Below, one piece after another: positions 7,055 through 15,165 of a stretch of 64,000 bases of DNA. This stretch comes from UBA2241 sp963777895 (GTDB taxonomy: Bacteria; Actinomycetota; Thermoleophilia; UBA2241), in the NCBI GenBank assembly GCA_963777895.1, contig CAVZSF010000005.1, positions 1,054,001 through 1,118,000 of the forward strand. Reading direction: 5' to 3'. Both the position numbers and the translations under genes were made by a program. The notes beneath the pieces were generated by a model. It made no database searches. It was not told where the DNA came from and worked only from the letters and a program-made list of their open reading frames with translations. The first letter of the stretch is position 1. Each line of letters starts with the position of its first letter.

Positions 7055-9691
7055 ATGACCCCTTCCGACCTCAGCGGCCGCCTCTACCTGGTCGACGGCT
7101 CCAGCCTCGCCTTCCGCGCCTATTTCGCCCTGCCCGAGAGCATCAGCACCCAGAAGGGCTTTCCGACGAACGCTCTGTACGGACTGAGCCAGATGCTGCT
7201 CAAGGTGGTGAGCGAGTACCGTCCGCTCAACGTGATCGTCGCGTGGGACGGCCCCGAGAAGACCTTCCGCCACAAGGAGTACGACGAGTACAAGGCGCAG
7301 CGGCCCGAGATGCCCGGCGTCCTGTCACAGCAGTGGCCCATCCTGCCCGAGCTCGTCGACGCGTTCGGCTTCGTCAACCTGATCTCGCCGGGCTACGAAG
7401 CCGACGACATTCTCGGGACGCTGGCGAAGGCGGCGACGCGCTGCGGCGTCGGGGCGGTGGTCGTGACGGGCGACCGCGACGCCCTGCAGATCGTCGACGA
7501 CGACATCGCGGTGATGGCGACCGGCCGCGGCATCACCGACGTCAAGATCTACGACCCGCAGGCGGTGGTCGAGCGCTATGGGATCGGCCCCGACAAGGTC
7601 CCGGACTTCATCGGCTTGAAAGGCGACACGTCCGACAACATCCCCGGGGTGCCCGGCATCGGCGAGAAGACGGCCGCCCAGCTGCTGCAGCAGTTCGGCA
7701 GCATGGAGGCGCTGTACGAGCGCATCGGTGAGGTGAAGTCCGAGAAGCGGCGCGCGCTGCTCCTCGAGCACGAGGAGCGCGCGCGCCTCTCGAAGCGTCT
7801 CGCCACGATGGTCTGCGACGTCCCGGTCGGCACCGACGTCGACGAGCTCGTCTGCAAGGGCGGCTATCAGCTGCCGGTCGAGAGCATCGAGGGTTTCTTC
7901 CGGACGTACGAGTTCACGACCCTGATCCGTCGCCTGCACGACATCGCGGGAGGCGCCGGCGCGGCCGGCGCGGCGGCGGCCGCGCCGACGCCGCCCCCCG
8001 AGGCGGAGTTGCGGCTCGTCGAGGAGCCCGCGGCTGGCGCGCTTGCCGCGGCGCTGGAGCAGCACGAGGCCGCGCTGGCCTTCGCCGGCGACGGCGACGG
8101 CGTCGCGGCGGCGGTCAGCGGCGACGGCGAGCTGGCGCAGACCAGCCGCGTGCGCGACGAGGAGCTCGCCGGCCTCTGGCGTGCGGCGGCGCACGTCGTC
8201 GTCCACGACGCGAAGTCACAGCCGGAGTTCGCGACGGCGCCGTCGGGGCCGGCCTTTGACACCGCCGTCGCGGCCTACCTCCTGGCTCCCGAACGTCCCG
8301 AGAAGGAGCGCACCCTCGAGGCGCTGGCCGGCGTCGCTGCGGAAGGCGCCGAGCCGGCCGGCGACGGTGGGGAAGAGGCACTGCCCTCGCCGGCTGCGCG
8401 CGCCGCGCGCCGCGCCGTCCGCACGTGGCACGTCGCCGCCGCGCAGCGACCCCGGCTGCTCGAGCTCGGCCTCGAGCGGCTCTTCCGCGAGACCGAGCTG
8501 CCGCTGGTGCGGGTCCTGGCGCGCATGGAGGCGGCCGGCGTCAAGATGGACCCCTACCGTCTCGGCGAGATCACGGCGCGCGTCCGCGACCGCGCCGACG
8601 AGCTCACCGACCGCATCCACGAGCTCGCCGGCGGCACCTTCACCATCGGTTCCACGCAGCAGCTCGCCGAGGTGCTCTTCTCGCGCCTCGGCCTCGAGCC
8701 CCTGCGTAAGGGCAAGACCGGCTACTCCACGGACGCGCGCGTGCTGCGCTCGCTGCGCGACGCGCATGCGATCGTGCCGGCAGTCGAGGAGTGGCGCGAG
8801 CTCACCAAGCTGCTCAACACCTACCTCGACCCGCTGCCCCACTACATCGACGCGCGCACCGGTCGCCTGCACACGACCTTCAACCAGCTGGTGGCCAGTA
8901 CCGGCCGCCTCTCGAGCAACAACCCGAACCTCCAGAACATCCCGATCCGGACGGAGCTGGGCGCCGAGATCCGGGCCTGTTTCGTGGCTGAGGATGGGGC
9001 GCAGCTCGTGGTCGCTGACTACTCCCAGATCGAGCTGCGCCTCATGGCCTCGTTCTCGCAGGAGCCCGCGCTGATCGACGCCTATCACCGCGGCGAGGAC
9101 GTGCATCGCGTCACCGCGGCGGCGGTGGCCGGCATCCCCGTGGAGGAGGTCACCAAGCAGCAGCGCGACCGCGCCAAGGCCACCAACTTCGGCATCATGT
9201 ACGGGCTCTCGGCCTTCGGCCTCTCGGAGCAGGTCGAGATCCCGCAGGACGAGGCACGCGCCTTCATCGAGGCGTACTTCGCCAAGTATCCGAGGGTGAA
9301 GGAGTTCCGCGAGCGCGTCATCGCGCAGGCGGTGCAGGACGGCTACGTCACCACCCTCTACGGGCGGCGGCGGGCGCTGCCCGAGCTGCGCTCGAGCCGC
9401 TACAACGAGCGCTCGCTCGGCGAGCGGCTCGCCGTGAACACCATCCTGCAGGGCACCGCCGCCGACGTCATCAAGATGGCGATGGTGCGCATGGACGGCG
9501 AGCTCGAGGAGCGGGGCCTCGCCGCCCGGCTCGTCCTGCAGGTGCACGACGAGCTCGTGGTCGAGGCGCCCGAGGCCGAGGTCGAGGCGGTGAAGCCGCT
9601 GATGCGGGCCGCGATGTGCGAGGTCTGCGAGATCGACCCGGCGATGGAGGTCGAGATCGGCAGCGGCGGCGACTGGCTCAGCGCGAAGTAA
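7055..9691 (+). CDS. polA: DNA polymerase I
   Basis: An 878-residue protein that removes RNA primers and fills gaps in replication and excision repair. Residues 1 to about 290 are the 5'-3' exonuclease (YLVDGSSLAFRAYFAL, WDGPEKTFRHKEY, VTGDRDALQIV, GLKGDTSDNIPGVPGIG). Residues about 300-480 correspond to the 3'-5' exonuclease but lack its DxE metal motif, so proofreading is probably absent. The polymerase domain carries motif A DYSQIELRLMA, motif B RDRAKATNFGIMYG and motif C LQVHDELVVE. The ATG at 7055 follows a -10 box by six bases. It heads the repair-rich block that contains uvrB, uvrA and uvrC. Confidence 0.97.
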   Translation: MTPSDLSGRLYLVDGSSLAFRAYFALPESISTQKGFPTNALYGLSQMLLKVVSEYRPLNVIVAWDGPEKTFRHKEYDEYKAQRPEMPGVLSQQWPILPELVDAFGFVNLISPGYEADDILGTLAKAATRCGVGAVVVTGDRDALQIVDDDIAVMATGRGITDVKIYDPQAVVERYGIGPDKVPDFIGLKGDTSDNIPGVPGIGEKTAAQLLQQFGSMEALYERIGEVKSEKRRALLLEHEERARLSKRLATMVCDVPVGTDVDELVCKGGYQLPVESIEGFFRTYEFTTLIRRLHDIAGGAGAAGAAAAAPTPPPEAELRLVEEPAAGALAAALEQHEAALAFAGDGDGVAAAVSGDGELAQTSRVRDEELAGLWRAAAHVVVHDAKSQPEFATAPSGPAFDTAVAAYLLAPERPEKERTLEALAGVAAEGAEPAGDGGEEALPSPAARAARRAVRTWHVAAAQRPRLLELGLERLFRETELPLVRVLARMEAAGVKMDPYRLGEITARVRDRADELTDRIHELAGGTFTIGSTQQLAEVLFSRLGLEPLRKGKTGYSTDARVLRSLRDAHAIVPAVEEWRELTKLLNTYLDPLPHYIDARTGRLHTTFNQLVASTGRLSSNNPNLQNIPIRTELGAEIRACFVAEDGAQLVVADYSQIELRLMASFSQEPALIDAYHRGEDVHRVTAAAVAGIPVEEVTKQQRDRAKATNFGIMYGLSAFGLSEQVEIPQDEARAFIEAYFAKYPRVKEFRERVIAQAVQDGYVTTLYGRRRALPELRSSRYNERSLGERLAVNTILQGTAADVIKMAMVRMDGELEERGLAARLVLQVHDELVVEAPEAEVEAVKPLMRAAMCEVCEIDPAMEVEIGSGGDWLSAK

Positions 9692-9781
9692 CCCCGTTTC
9701 GCGCCCGGAGTCGCCGCCCCGCGAAGCTGCGCCGCGGCCCCAGAAGTCGCTGCAATCTCGCGCTCCCAGGCCGCGAGCCTG

Positions 9782-9790
9782 TGCTATACT
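9782..9790 (+). promoter_or_regulatory. extended -10 promoter of rpsA
   Basis: TG-C-TATACT is an extended -10 element. It would start a leader of about 80 bases ahead of rpsA. No convincing -35 box is seen. Confidence 0.55.
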
Positions 9791-9800
9791 TCGTCGGCTC

Positions 9801-9827
9801 ACGGCCCGGTCGCGGTTCCCGGGCCGT
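9801..9827 (+). promoter_or_regulatory. hairpin in the rpsA leader
   Basis: ACGGCCCGG (9801-9809) pairs perfectly with CCGGGCCGT (9819-9827) and is followed by a T-rich stretch. It lies within the predicted leader between promoter and ribosome site, where an attenuator or S1 autoregulatory element could act. Confidence 0.45.
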
Positions 9828-9879
9828 TGCTTCCTGTTAACGACGGACCGCTCACATCCCGGGAGGCGCGACCACTTCT

Positions 9880-11402
9880 ATGACAGACAACCCGACCGAC
9901 ACGCAGGTAGGCACCATCGTCGAGGGTAGCGACGGCTACCTCGTCGAGATCGACGGCAAGATCGTCCCGAACTACGACGCCACCATCACGGTCTTCACCG
10001 AGGGCGACATCGTCACCGGCAAGGTGGTGCGCGTCGACAAGGACGAGGTCCTGGTCGACATCGGCTACAAGTCCGAAGGCGTCATCCCGGTCAACGAGCT
10101 GAGCATCCGCAAGAACGTCAACACCTCGGAAGAGGTGCAGCTGGGCGAAGAGATCGACGCGCTCGTCATGCAGAAGGAAGACGCCGATGGGCGCCTCATC
10201 CTGAGCAAGAAGCGCGCCAAGTTCGAGAAGGCCTGGAAGCGCATCGAGGCGGCTTTCGAGAGCGGGACGCCGGTGACCGGCACCGTGATCGAGGTCGTCA
10301 AGGGCGGCCTCATCCTCGACCTCGGCGTGCGCGGCTTCCTGCCGGCGTCTCTGGTCGACATCCGCCGCGTGCAGGACCTTTCCGAGTACGTCGGGCAGGG
10401 CCTCAACTGCCGCGTCATCGAGATGAACCGCAACCGCAACAACGTGGTGCTGTCGCGCCGCGCGGTCCTCGAGGAGGAGCGCAAGGAGGTCCGTCAGCAG
10501 ATCATCGACGAGCTCAACGTCGGCGATGTCGTCGAGGGCACCATCTCGAACATCGTGGACTTCGGCGCCTTCGTCGACCTCGAGGGCATCGACGGCCTCA
10601 TCCACATCTCGGAGCTGAGCTGGACCCACATCAACCATCCGTCCGAGGTGCTGCAGGTCAACCAGAAGGTCAAGGTCAAGGTGCTCGACATCGACCGCGA
10701 CCGCCAGCGCATCTCCCTGGGTCTGAAGCAGACGCAGGAGGACCCGTGGCAGAAGATCGTCGCCCAGCACAAGGTGGGCGACGTGGTCGACGGTCGCGTC
10801 ACCAAGATCGTCGCCTTCGGCGCCTTCGTCGAGATCTACGAAGGCATCGAGGGCCTCGTGCACATCAGCGAGCTCGCCAACCGGCACGTCGAGCGGCCCG
10901 ATGAGGTCGTGGCCGTGAGCCAGCAGGTGCTCGTCAAGATCATCGAAGTCGACTCCGAGCGGCGCCGCCTCAGCCTCAGCATCAAGCGCGTCGACGGCGA
11001 GAACGTCCGGCCGATGCAGCCGATGTCCGCCCCGGACGAGGACGAAGCCGTGGAAGAGGCGGGTTACGAGGCCGCGGAAGAGCCCGGCGAGGCGGAGGAC
11101 GAGACGCAGGCCGCAGCCTCCGACGAGGTGGAAGAGGTCGCGGTCGTCGACGTCGAGCAGTCCGACGAGGAGCCGTCCGAGGCGGTCGAGACCACCGACG
11201 ACGAGCCCGCCGAGATCGCCAGTGAGGCGGTCGAGACCACGCGACGACGAGCCCGCCGAGATCGCCAACGAGCCCGAGCTGGGCCTGAGCGACGACGTCT
11301 TCCCGCAGGGCGGCGCAGTCGACGAGGCCGAGACGGACGACGCCGAGCGGGAGCGAGGACGACGACGCCGAGCCGGCCGCCGAGACGGCGCCGGAAGCCT
11401 GA
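9880..11402 (+). CDS. rpsA: 30S ribosomal protein S1 (two frameshifts in the tail)
   Basis: Four S1/OB repeats follow one another: GDIVTGKVVRVDKDEVLVDIG, GTPVTGTVIEVVKGGLIL, GDVVEGTISNIVDFGAFVDL and GDVVDGRVTKIVAFGAFVEI. This is the actinobacterial layout, binding mRNA on the small subunit. A long acidic tail holds a direct repeat of about ten codons around VETTDDEPAEIA. Single surplus bases near 11240 (inside that repeat) and near 11354 shift the frame; removing both gives 506 residues ending in PAAETAPEA at the TGA of 11400-11402. Without correction the frame would run on into coaE. A GGGAGG site lies 13 bases before the ATG. Confidence 0.93.
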
Positions 11403-11421
11403 GCCGGTACGGAACGACCAG

Positions 11422-11454
11422 CGGCGCGCCGCCCACGGTGTGGGCGGCGCGCCG
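11422..11454 (+). terminator. hairpin terminator after rpsA
   Basis: CGGCGCGCCGCCCAC (11422-11436) pairs perfectly with GTGGGCGGCGCGCCG (11440-11454) around a GGT loop, followed by TCTTCT. It ends only 12 bases before coaE, so it may also limit read-through into coaE. Confidence 0.7.
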
Positions 11455-11466
11455 GGTCTTCTCGTC

Positions 11467-12120
11467 ATGAGCAGCAGAAAGAGACTCCCTCTCCTCGGCG
11501 TGACCGGCGGCATCGGCTCGGGCAAGTCGACCGCGCTCGCCTTCCTGCGCGAGTTCGGCGCCGCCGTCGTCTCGAGCGACGACATCGTGCACCAGCTCCT
11601 CTCCGAGGACGACATCGTCGCGGCGGTCCGCGAGAGGTTCGGCGACGAGGTGGTCGACGACCGCGGCGGCGTGAACCGGCCGGCGCTGGGCCGCGTCGTG
11701 TTCCACGACCGCGCCCAGCTCGACTGGCTGGAAGGACTGCTCCATCCGCATGTGCGCGAGCGCGTGTGGGCGTGGGCGCAGCAGTGCGAGAAGTCCGTGC
11801 CGCGCCCCGCGCTGGTGGTGGCCGAAGTGCCGCTGCTGTTCGAGACCGGCTGGCACGAGTCGTTCGACTACACGATGCTGATCACGGCGCCGGCCGGCGT
11901 GCGCCGCCGGCGCCTCAACGCCAAGCTCACCGACAGCGAGTTCGCGCGCCGTCTCGAGCAGCAGCTGCCCGAGGACGAGAAGATGAAGCTGGCCGACTTC
12001 GTCTGCCACAACACGGGTTCGCGCAAGCAGCTGCGCGAGGCCGTGCGCGAGGCCTTTGCGACGATCATCGCCGCGGGCCCCGGCGACGAGGCCGGGCGCG
12101 GCGAGCGCAAGCGCGCCTAG
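11467..12120 (+). CDS. coaE: dephospho-CoA kinase
   Basis: A 217-residue cytosolic kinase for the last step of coenzyme A synthesis. The P-loop is GVTGGIGSGKST, followed by VVSSDDIVH with the substrate-site aspartate, HPHVRERV, and VVAEVPLLFETG with the LID-proximal motif. It follows rpsA closely, as it does in many Actinomycetota, but a strong hairpin separates the two. The ATG at 11467 gives a normal family length; a charged Lys/Arg tail ends the protein. Confidence 0.93.
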   Translation: MSSRKRLPLLGVTGGIGSGKSTALAFLREFGAAVVSSDDIVHQLLSEDDIVAAVRERFGDEVVDDRGGVNRPALGRVVFHDRAQLDWLEGLLHPHVRERVWAWAQQCEKSVPRPALVVAEVPLLFETGWHESFDYTMLITAPAGVRRRRLNAKLTDSEFARRLEQQLPEDEKMKLADFVCHNTGSRKQLREAVREAFATIIAAGPGDEAGRGERKRA

Positions 12121-12308
12121 CGCTTCGAGCCCAGGCCGGCGTGCTCTGCCGGGCGGCGGGGCACAGCTATCCGGACTTTCGCTCGCGCCGCTCTGCGAGC
12201 GTCCGCTCGCGCCACCCGCGCGCTTGGGTCCCTGCCACCGGGCGAGCCCGCTCGGGCGACGGCTGCGGCCTCCGCGGCGGGCGTCTGCAGAGGCCGCGGT
12301 GAGACCAA

Positions 12309-12337
12309 TTGCGAACATATGTTCGGGTTGTTACGAT
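12309..12337 (+). promoter_or_regulatory. uvrB promoter with overlapping LexA (SOS) operator
   Basis: TTGCGA (12309-12314) and TACGAT (12332-12337) are 17 bases apart, and the -10 ends six bases before the uvrB ATG. The perfect 14-base palindrome CGAACATATGTTCG (12312-12325) covers the -35 box and spacer. It matches the Gram-positive and actinobacterial LexA box (GAAC-N4-GTTC). LexA bound here would block RNA polymerase until DNA damage. Confidence 0.85.
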
Positions 12338-12343
12338 AACGAC

Positions 12344-14356
12344 ATGACCGACTTCTGCATCAGGGCGAACTACAGCCTCACGGGCGACCAGCCGGAGGCG
12401 GTCGACGCGCTCACCGAAGGCATCAGGCGCGGCGACCGCTATCAGACGCTGCTGGGCGTGACCGGCTCGGGCAAGACGTTCAGCATGGCCAACGTCATCG
12501 AGCGCGTGCAGAAGCCGGCGCTCGTCATCGCCCACAACAAGACGCTGGCGGCGCAGCTCTGCAACGAGTTCCGCGAGTTCCTGCCCGAGAACGCCGTCGA
12601 GTACTTCGTCAGCTACTACGACTACTACCAGCCCGAGGCGTACGTGGCGGCGCAGGACCTCTACATCGAGAAGGACTCGTCCATCAACGACGAGATCGAC
12701 CGTCTGCGGCACGCGGCGACGACGTCGCTCTTCCTGCGGCGCGACGTCGTCATCGTGGCCAGCGTGAGCTGCATCTACGGCCTGGGTTCTCCCGAGGACT
12801 ATCTCGAGAACGTCGTCCTGCTGCAGACGGGGCAGGCGGTCGAACGCGACGAGGTGTTGCGCAGGCTCGTCGCCATCCAGTACGCACGCAACGATTTCGA
12901 GCCCGCACGGGGCAAGTTCCGCGTGCGCGGCGATTCCGTCGAGATCTGGCCCGCCGCCCAGGACACCGCCATCCGCGTCCAGCTCTGGGGCGACGAGATC
13001 GAGCAGCTCGTGCGCTTCGATCCGATCAGCGGCGAGGTCGTCGAGAAGCCCCCTCATGTCGCCATCTACCCGGCCACCCACTTCATCACCAACGCCCCGG
13101 CCATCGAGCGCTCGCTGAAGGAGATCCAGCACGAGCTGGACGAGCGCACGGCCTGGTTCGAGGAGCGCGGCAAGATGCTCGAGGCGCACCGCCTGCGGCA
13201 GCGCACGCTCTACGACATGGAGATGCTGCGCGAGATGGGCTTCTGCAACGGCATCGAGAACTACTCGCGCATCCTGCTCGGCAAGGAGCCCGGGGCCACG
13301 CCCAACTGCCTGCTCGACTACTTCCCCGACGACTGGCTGTGCTTCATCGACGAGTCCCACATGACGCTGCCGCAGATCGGCGGCATGCACGAGGGCGACC
13401 GGTCGCGCAAGACCAGTCTGGTCGAGTACGGGTTCCGCCTGCCGAGCGCGTTCGACAACCGGCCCCTGCGCATCGACGAGTTCCTCGAGAAGGTGCCGCA
13501 GATCGTGTTCGTGAGCGCCACCCCGGGCAAGTTCGAGCTCGCCAACAGCGTCAACATCGCCGAGCAGCTCATCCGGCCCACTGGGCTGGTCGACCCCGAG
13601 ATCGAGGTCCGTCCCACCGAGGGCCAGATCGACGACCTCATGAACGAGATCGCCACGCGCGTCGAGAAGGACCAGCGCGTGCTCGTCACCACGCTCACCA
13701 AGCGCATGGCCGAGGACCTCACCGACTACCTCATCGAGAACGGCTTCCGCGTGCGCTACCTCCACAGCGAGGTCGACACCATCGAACGCATCCAGATCGT
13801 GCGCCAGCTCCGGCTGGGGGAGTTCGACGTCCTGGTCGGCATCAACCTCCTGCGCGAGGGCCTCGACCTCCCCGAGGTCACGCTGGTCGCCATCCTCGAC
13901 GCCGACAAGGAGGGCTTCCTGCGCGGCCAGACGAGCCTCATCCAGACGGTCGGACGCGCGTCGCGAAACATCGAGGGCAGGGTCATCATGTACGCCGACC
14001 GCACCACCGAGGCGATGCGCGTCGCCATCGACGAGACGAACCGGCGGCGCGCCAAGCAGGTCGCCTACAACGAGGCTCACGGCATCACGCCGCACAGCAT
14101 CGTGAAGGCGGTGAGCGACATCGCCCAGATGGTGAGCGACGCGGCCGCCGTGCCGACGAAGGGACGCAGGGCGGCCAAGGCGGTGGCCAAGAAGCTGGCG
14201 ATGCCGACCACCGACCTCGAGAAGCTGATCACCGACTTGGAGGCCGAGATGTTCCAGGCCGCCGACGACCTCAAGTTCGAGTACGCGGCCAAGCTGCGCG
14301 ACGAGATCCGCGAGCTCGGCAAGGAGCTCGGCCGGCGGGGCACGGCGGTCAGTTGA
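12344..14356 (+). CDS. uvrB: excinuclease ABC subunit B
   Basis: A 670-residue helicase-like damage verifier of nucleotide excision repair. Walker A is GVTGSGKTF, the DNA-clamping beta-hairpin is YFVSYYDYYQPEAYV, and the DEAD-like box is FIDESHMTLPQIGG. The C-terminal helicase motifs LREGLDLPEVTLVAILDADKEG and QTVGRASRN follow, then the UVR domain (LEKLITDLEAEMFQAADDLK) that contacts UvrC. The ATG at 12344 sits six bases after a -10 box, so the mRNA is probably leaderless. A LexA box over the promoter indicates SOS control. uvrA and uvrC are downstream, each with its own start signals. Confidence 0.97.
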   Translation: MTDFCIRANYSLTGDQPEAVDALTEGIRRGDRYQTLLGVTGSGKTFSMANVIERVQKPALVIAHNKTLAAQLCNEFREFLPENAVEYFVSYYDYYQPEAYVAAQDLYIEKDSSINDEIDRLRHAATTSLFLRRDVVIVASVSCIYGLGSPEDYLENVVLLQTGQAVERDEVLRRLVAIQYARNDFEPARGKFRVRGDSVEIWPAAQDTAIRVQLWGDEIEQLVRFDPISGEVVEKPPHVAIYPATHFITNAPAIERSLKEIQHELDERTAWFEERGKMLEAHRLRQRTLYDMEMLREMGFCNGIENYSRILLGKEPGATPNCLLDYFPDDWLCFIDESHMTLPQIGGMHEGDRSRKTSLVEYGFRLPSAFDNRPLRIDEFLEKVPQIVFVSATPGKFELANSVNIAEQLIRPTGLVDPEIEVRPTEGQIDDLMNEIATRVEKDQRVLVTTLTKRMAEDLTDYLIENGFRVRYLHSEVDTIERIQIVRQLRLGEFDVLVGINLLREGLDLPEVTLVAILDADKEGFLRGQTSLIQTVGRASRNIEGRVIMYADRTTEAMRVAIDETNRRRAKQVAYNEAHGITPHSIVKAVSDIAQMVSDAAAVPTKGRRAAKAVAKKLAMPTTDLEKLITDLEAEMFQAADDLKFEYAAKLRDEIRELGKELGRRGTAVS

Positions 14357-14438
14357 AGCGATGGGAAGACGGGGACGCCCGCGCCCCGGTGTTCGGTGAG
14401 GGCGAGACGACGGTGAGCCGAGTCGTGAAGGGACGACC

Positions 14439-15134
14439 ATGAGCGCAGCAGACGAGGAACGCGGCGAGAAGCTTCTGGCACTGCTGGCGGAGCGGGCGCA
14501 CGCGCTCGGCGCCGGCCGCGCCGCGCCGCTGGCGGCGGCAGCGGTCGTCGTCGACGAGCGCGTGCGCCTCAAGTGCCGCGTGCCCCTCTGCTCGAGCTAC
14601 GGCCGCAACCTGATGTGCCCGCCGAACGTCCCCAGCCCAGACGAGACGCGCGACGCGCTCGCCCTCTACCGATGGGCCCTGGTCGTGCAGCAGGACATCC
14701 CCGTCACGCAGGCCGAGGTCACGGCCGAGCTGGGCGAAGGCGGCTACATCGCGGCCCGCGCCCTGCCGGAGCTGCCGGAGAGCGGTGGGTCTCGTGCCGA
14801 GGCCGCTGCGGCATCGCTCGCCGCTCCGGCCGGCTACGAATCGCGGGTGACGGCCGCGCAGAACTCGTTCGCGGGCCTCATGACCAGCCTCGAGACCGCC
14901 GCCTTCAAGTTGGGCTGCCGCTTCGCCGCCGCCTACAGCGGTGGCGACTGCGTGCTCTGCGACACCTGCGTCGGGCAGGGCTCGGGCGAGCCCTGCCGGC
15001 ACCCGTTCGCGGCGCGGCCCTCGATGGAGGCCGTCGGCATCGACGTCGTCGCGACGGCCGCGGCGGCCGGCCTGACGGTAGAGCTGCCGGCCATCGACCG
15101 CCCGTGCTGGACGGGCCTCCTGCTGGTCGAGTAG
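14439..15134 (+). CDS. DUF2284 predicted metal-binding protein
   Basis: A 231-residue cysteine-rich protein. The diagnostic stretches are CRVPLCSSYGRNLMCPPN and GGDCVLCDTCVGQG, then EPCRHPFAARPSMEAVGIDV, together about eight cysteines with ferredoxin-like spacing that suit a metal or Fe-S site. Members of DUF2284 have no defined reaction; some lie near corrinoid or redox genes. Here it sits between uvrB and uvrA, 80 bases after uvrB, with its own ATG at 14439. A Ser/Ala-rich insert occupies residues about 110-130. Confidence 0.85.
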   Translation: MSAADEERGEKLLALLAERAHALGAGRAAPLAAAAVVVDERVRLKCRVPLCSSYGRNLMCPPNVPSPDETRDALALYRWALVVQQDIPVTQAEVTAELGEGGYIAARALPELPESGGSRAEAAAASLAAPAGYESRVTAAQNSFAGLMTSLETAAFKLGCRFAAAYSGGDCVLCDTCVGQGSGEPCRHPFAARPSMEAVGIDVVATAAAAGLTVELPAIDRPCWTGLLLVE

Positions 15135-15165
15135 CGGCGTTCGACACGTCTGTCACACTGGAACA

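Noticed and set aside
9880..12120. An S1-CoaE fusion protein
   Set aside because: The joined frame exists only because of two surplus bases; between them the sequence is out of frame Arg-rich text, and the corrected S1 ends at 11402 with a terminator before coaE.
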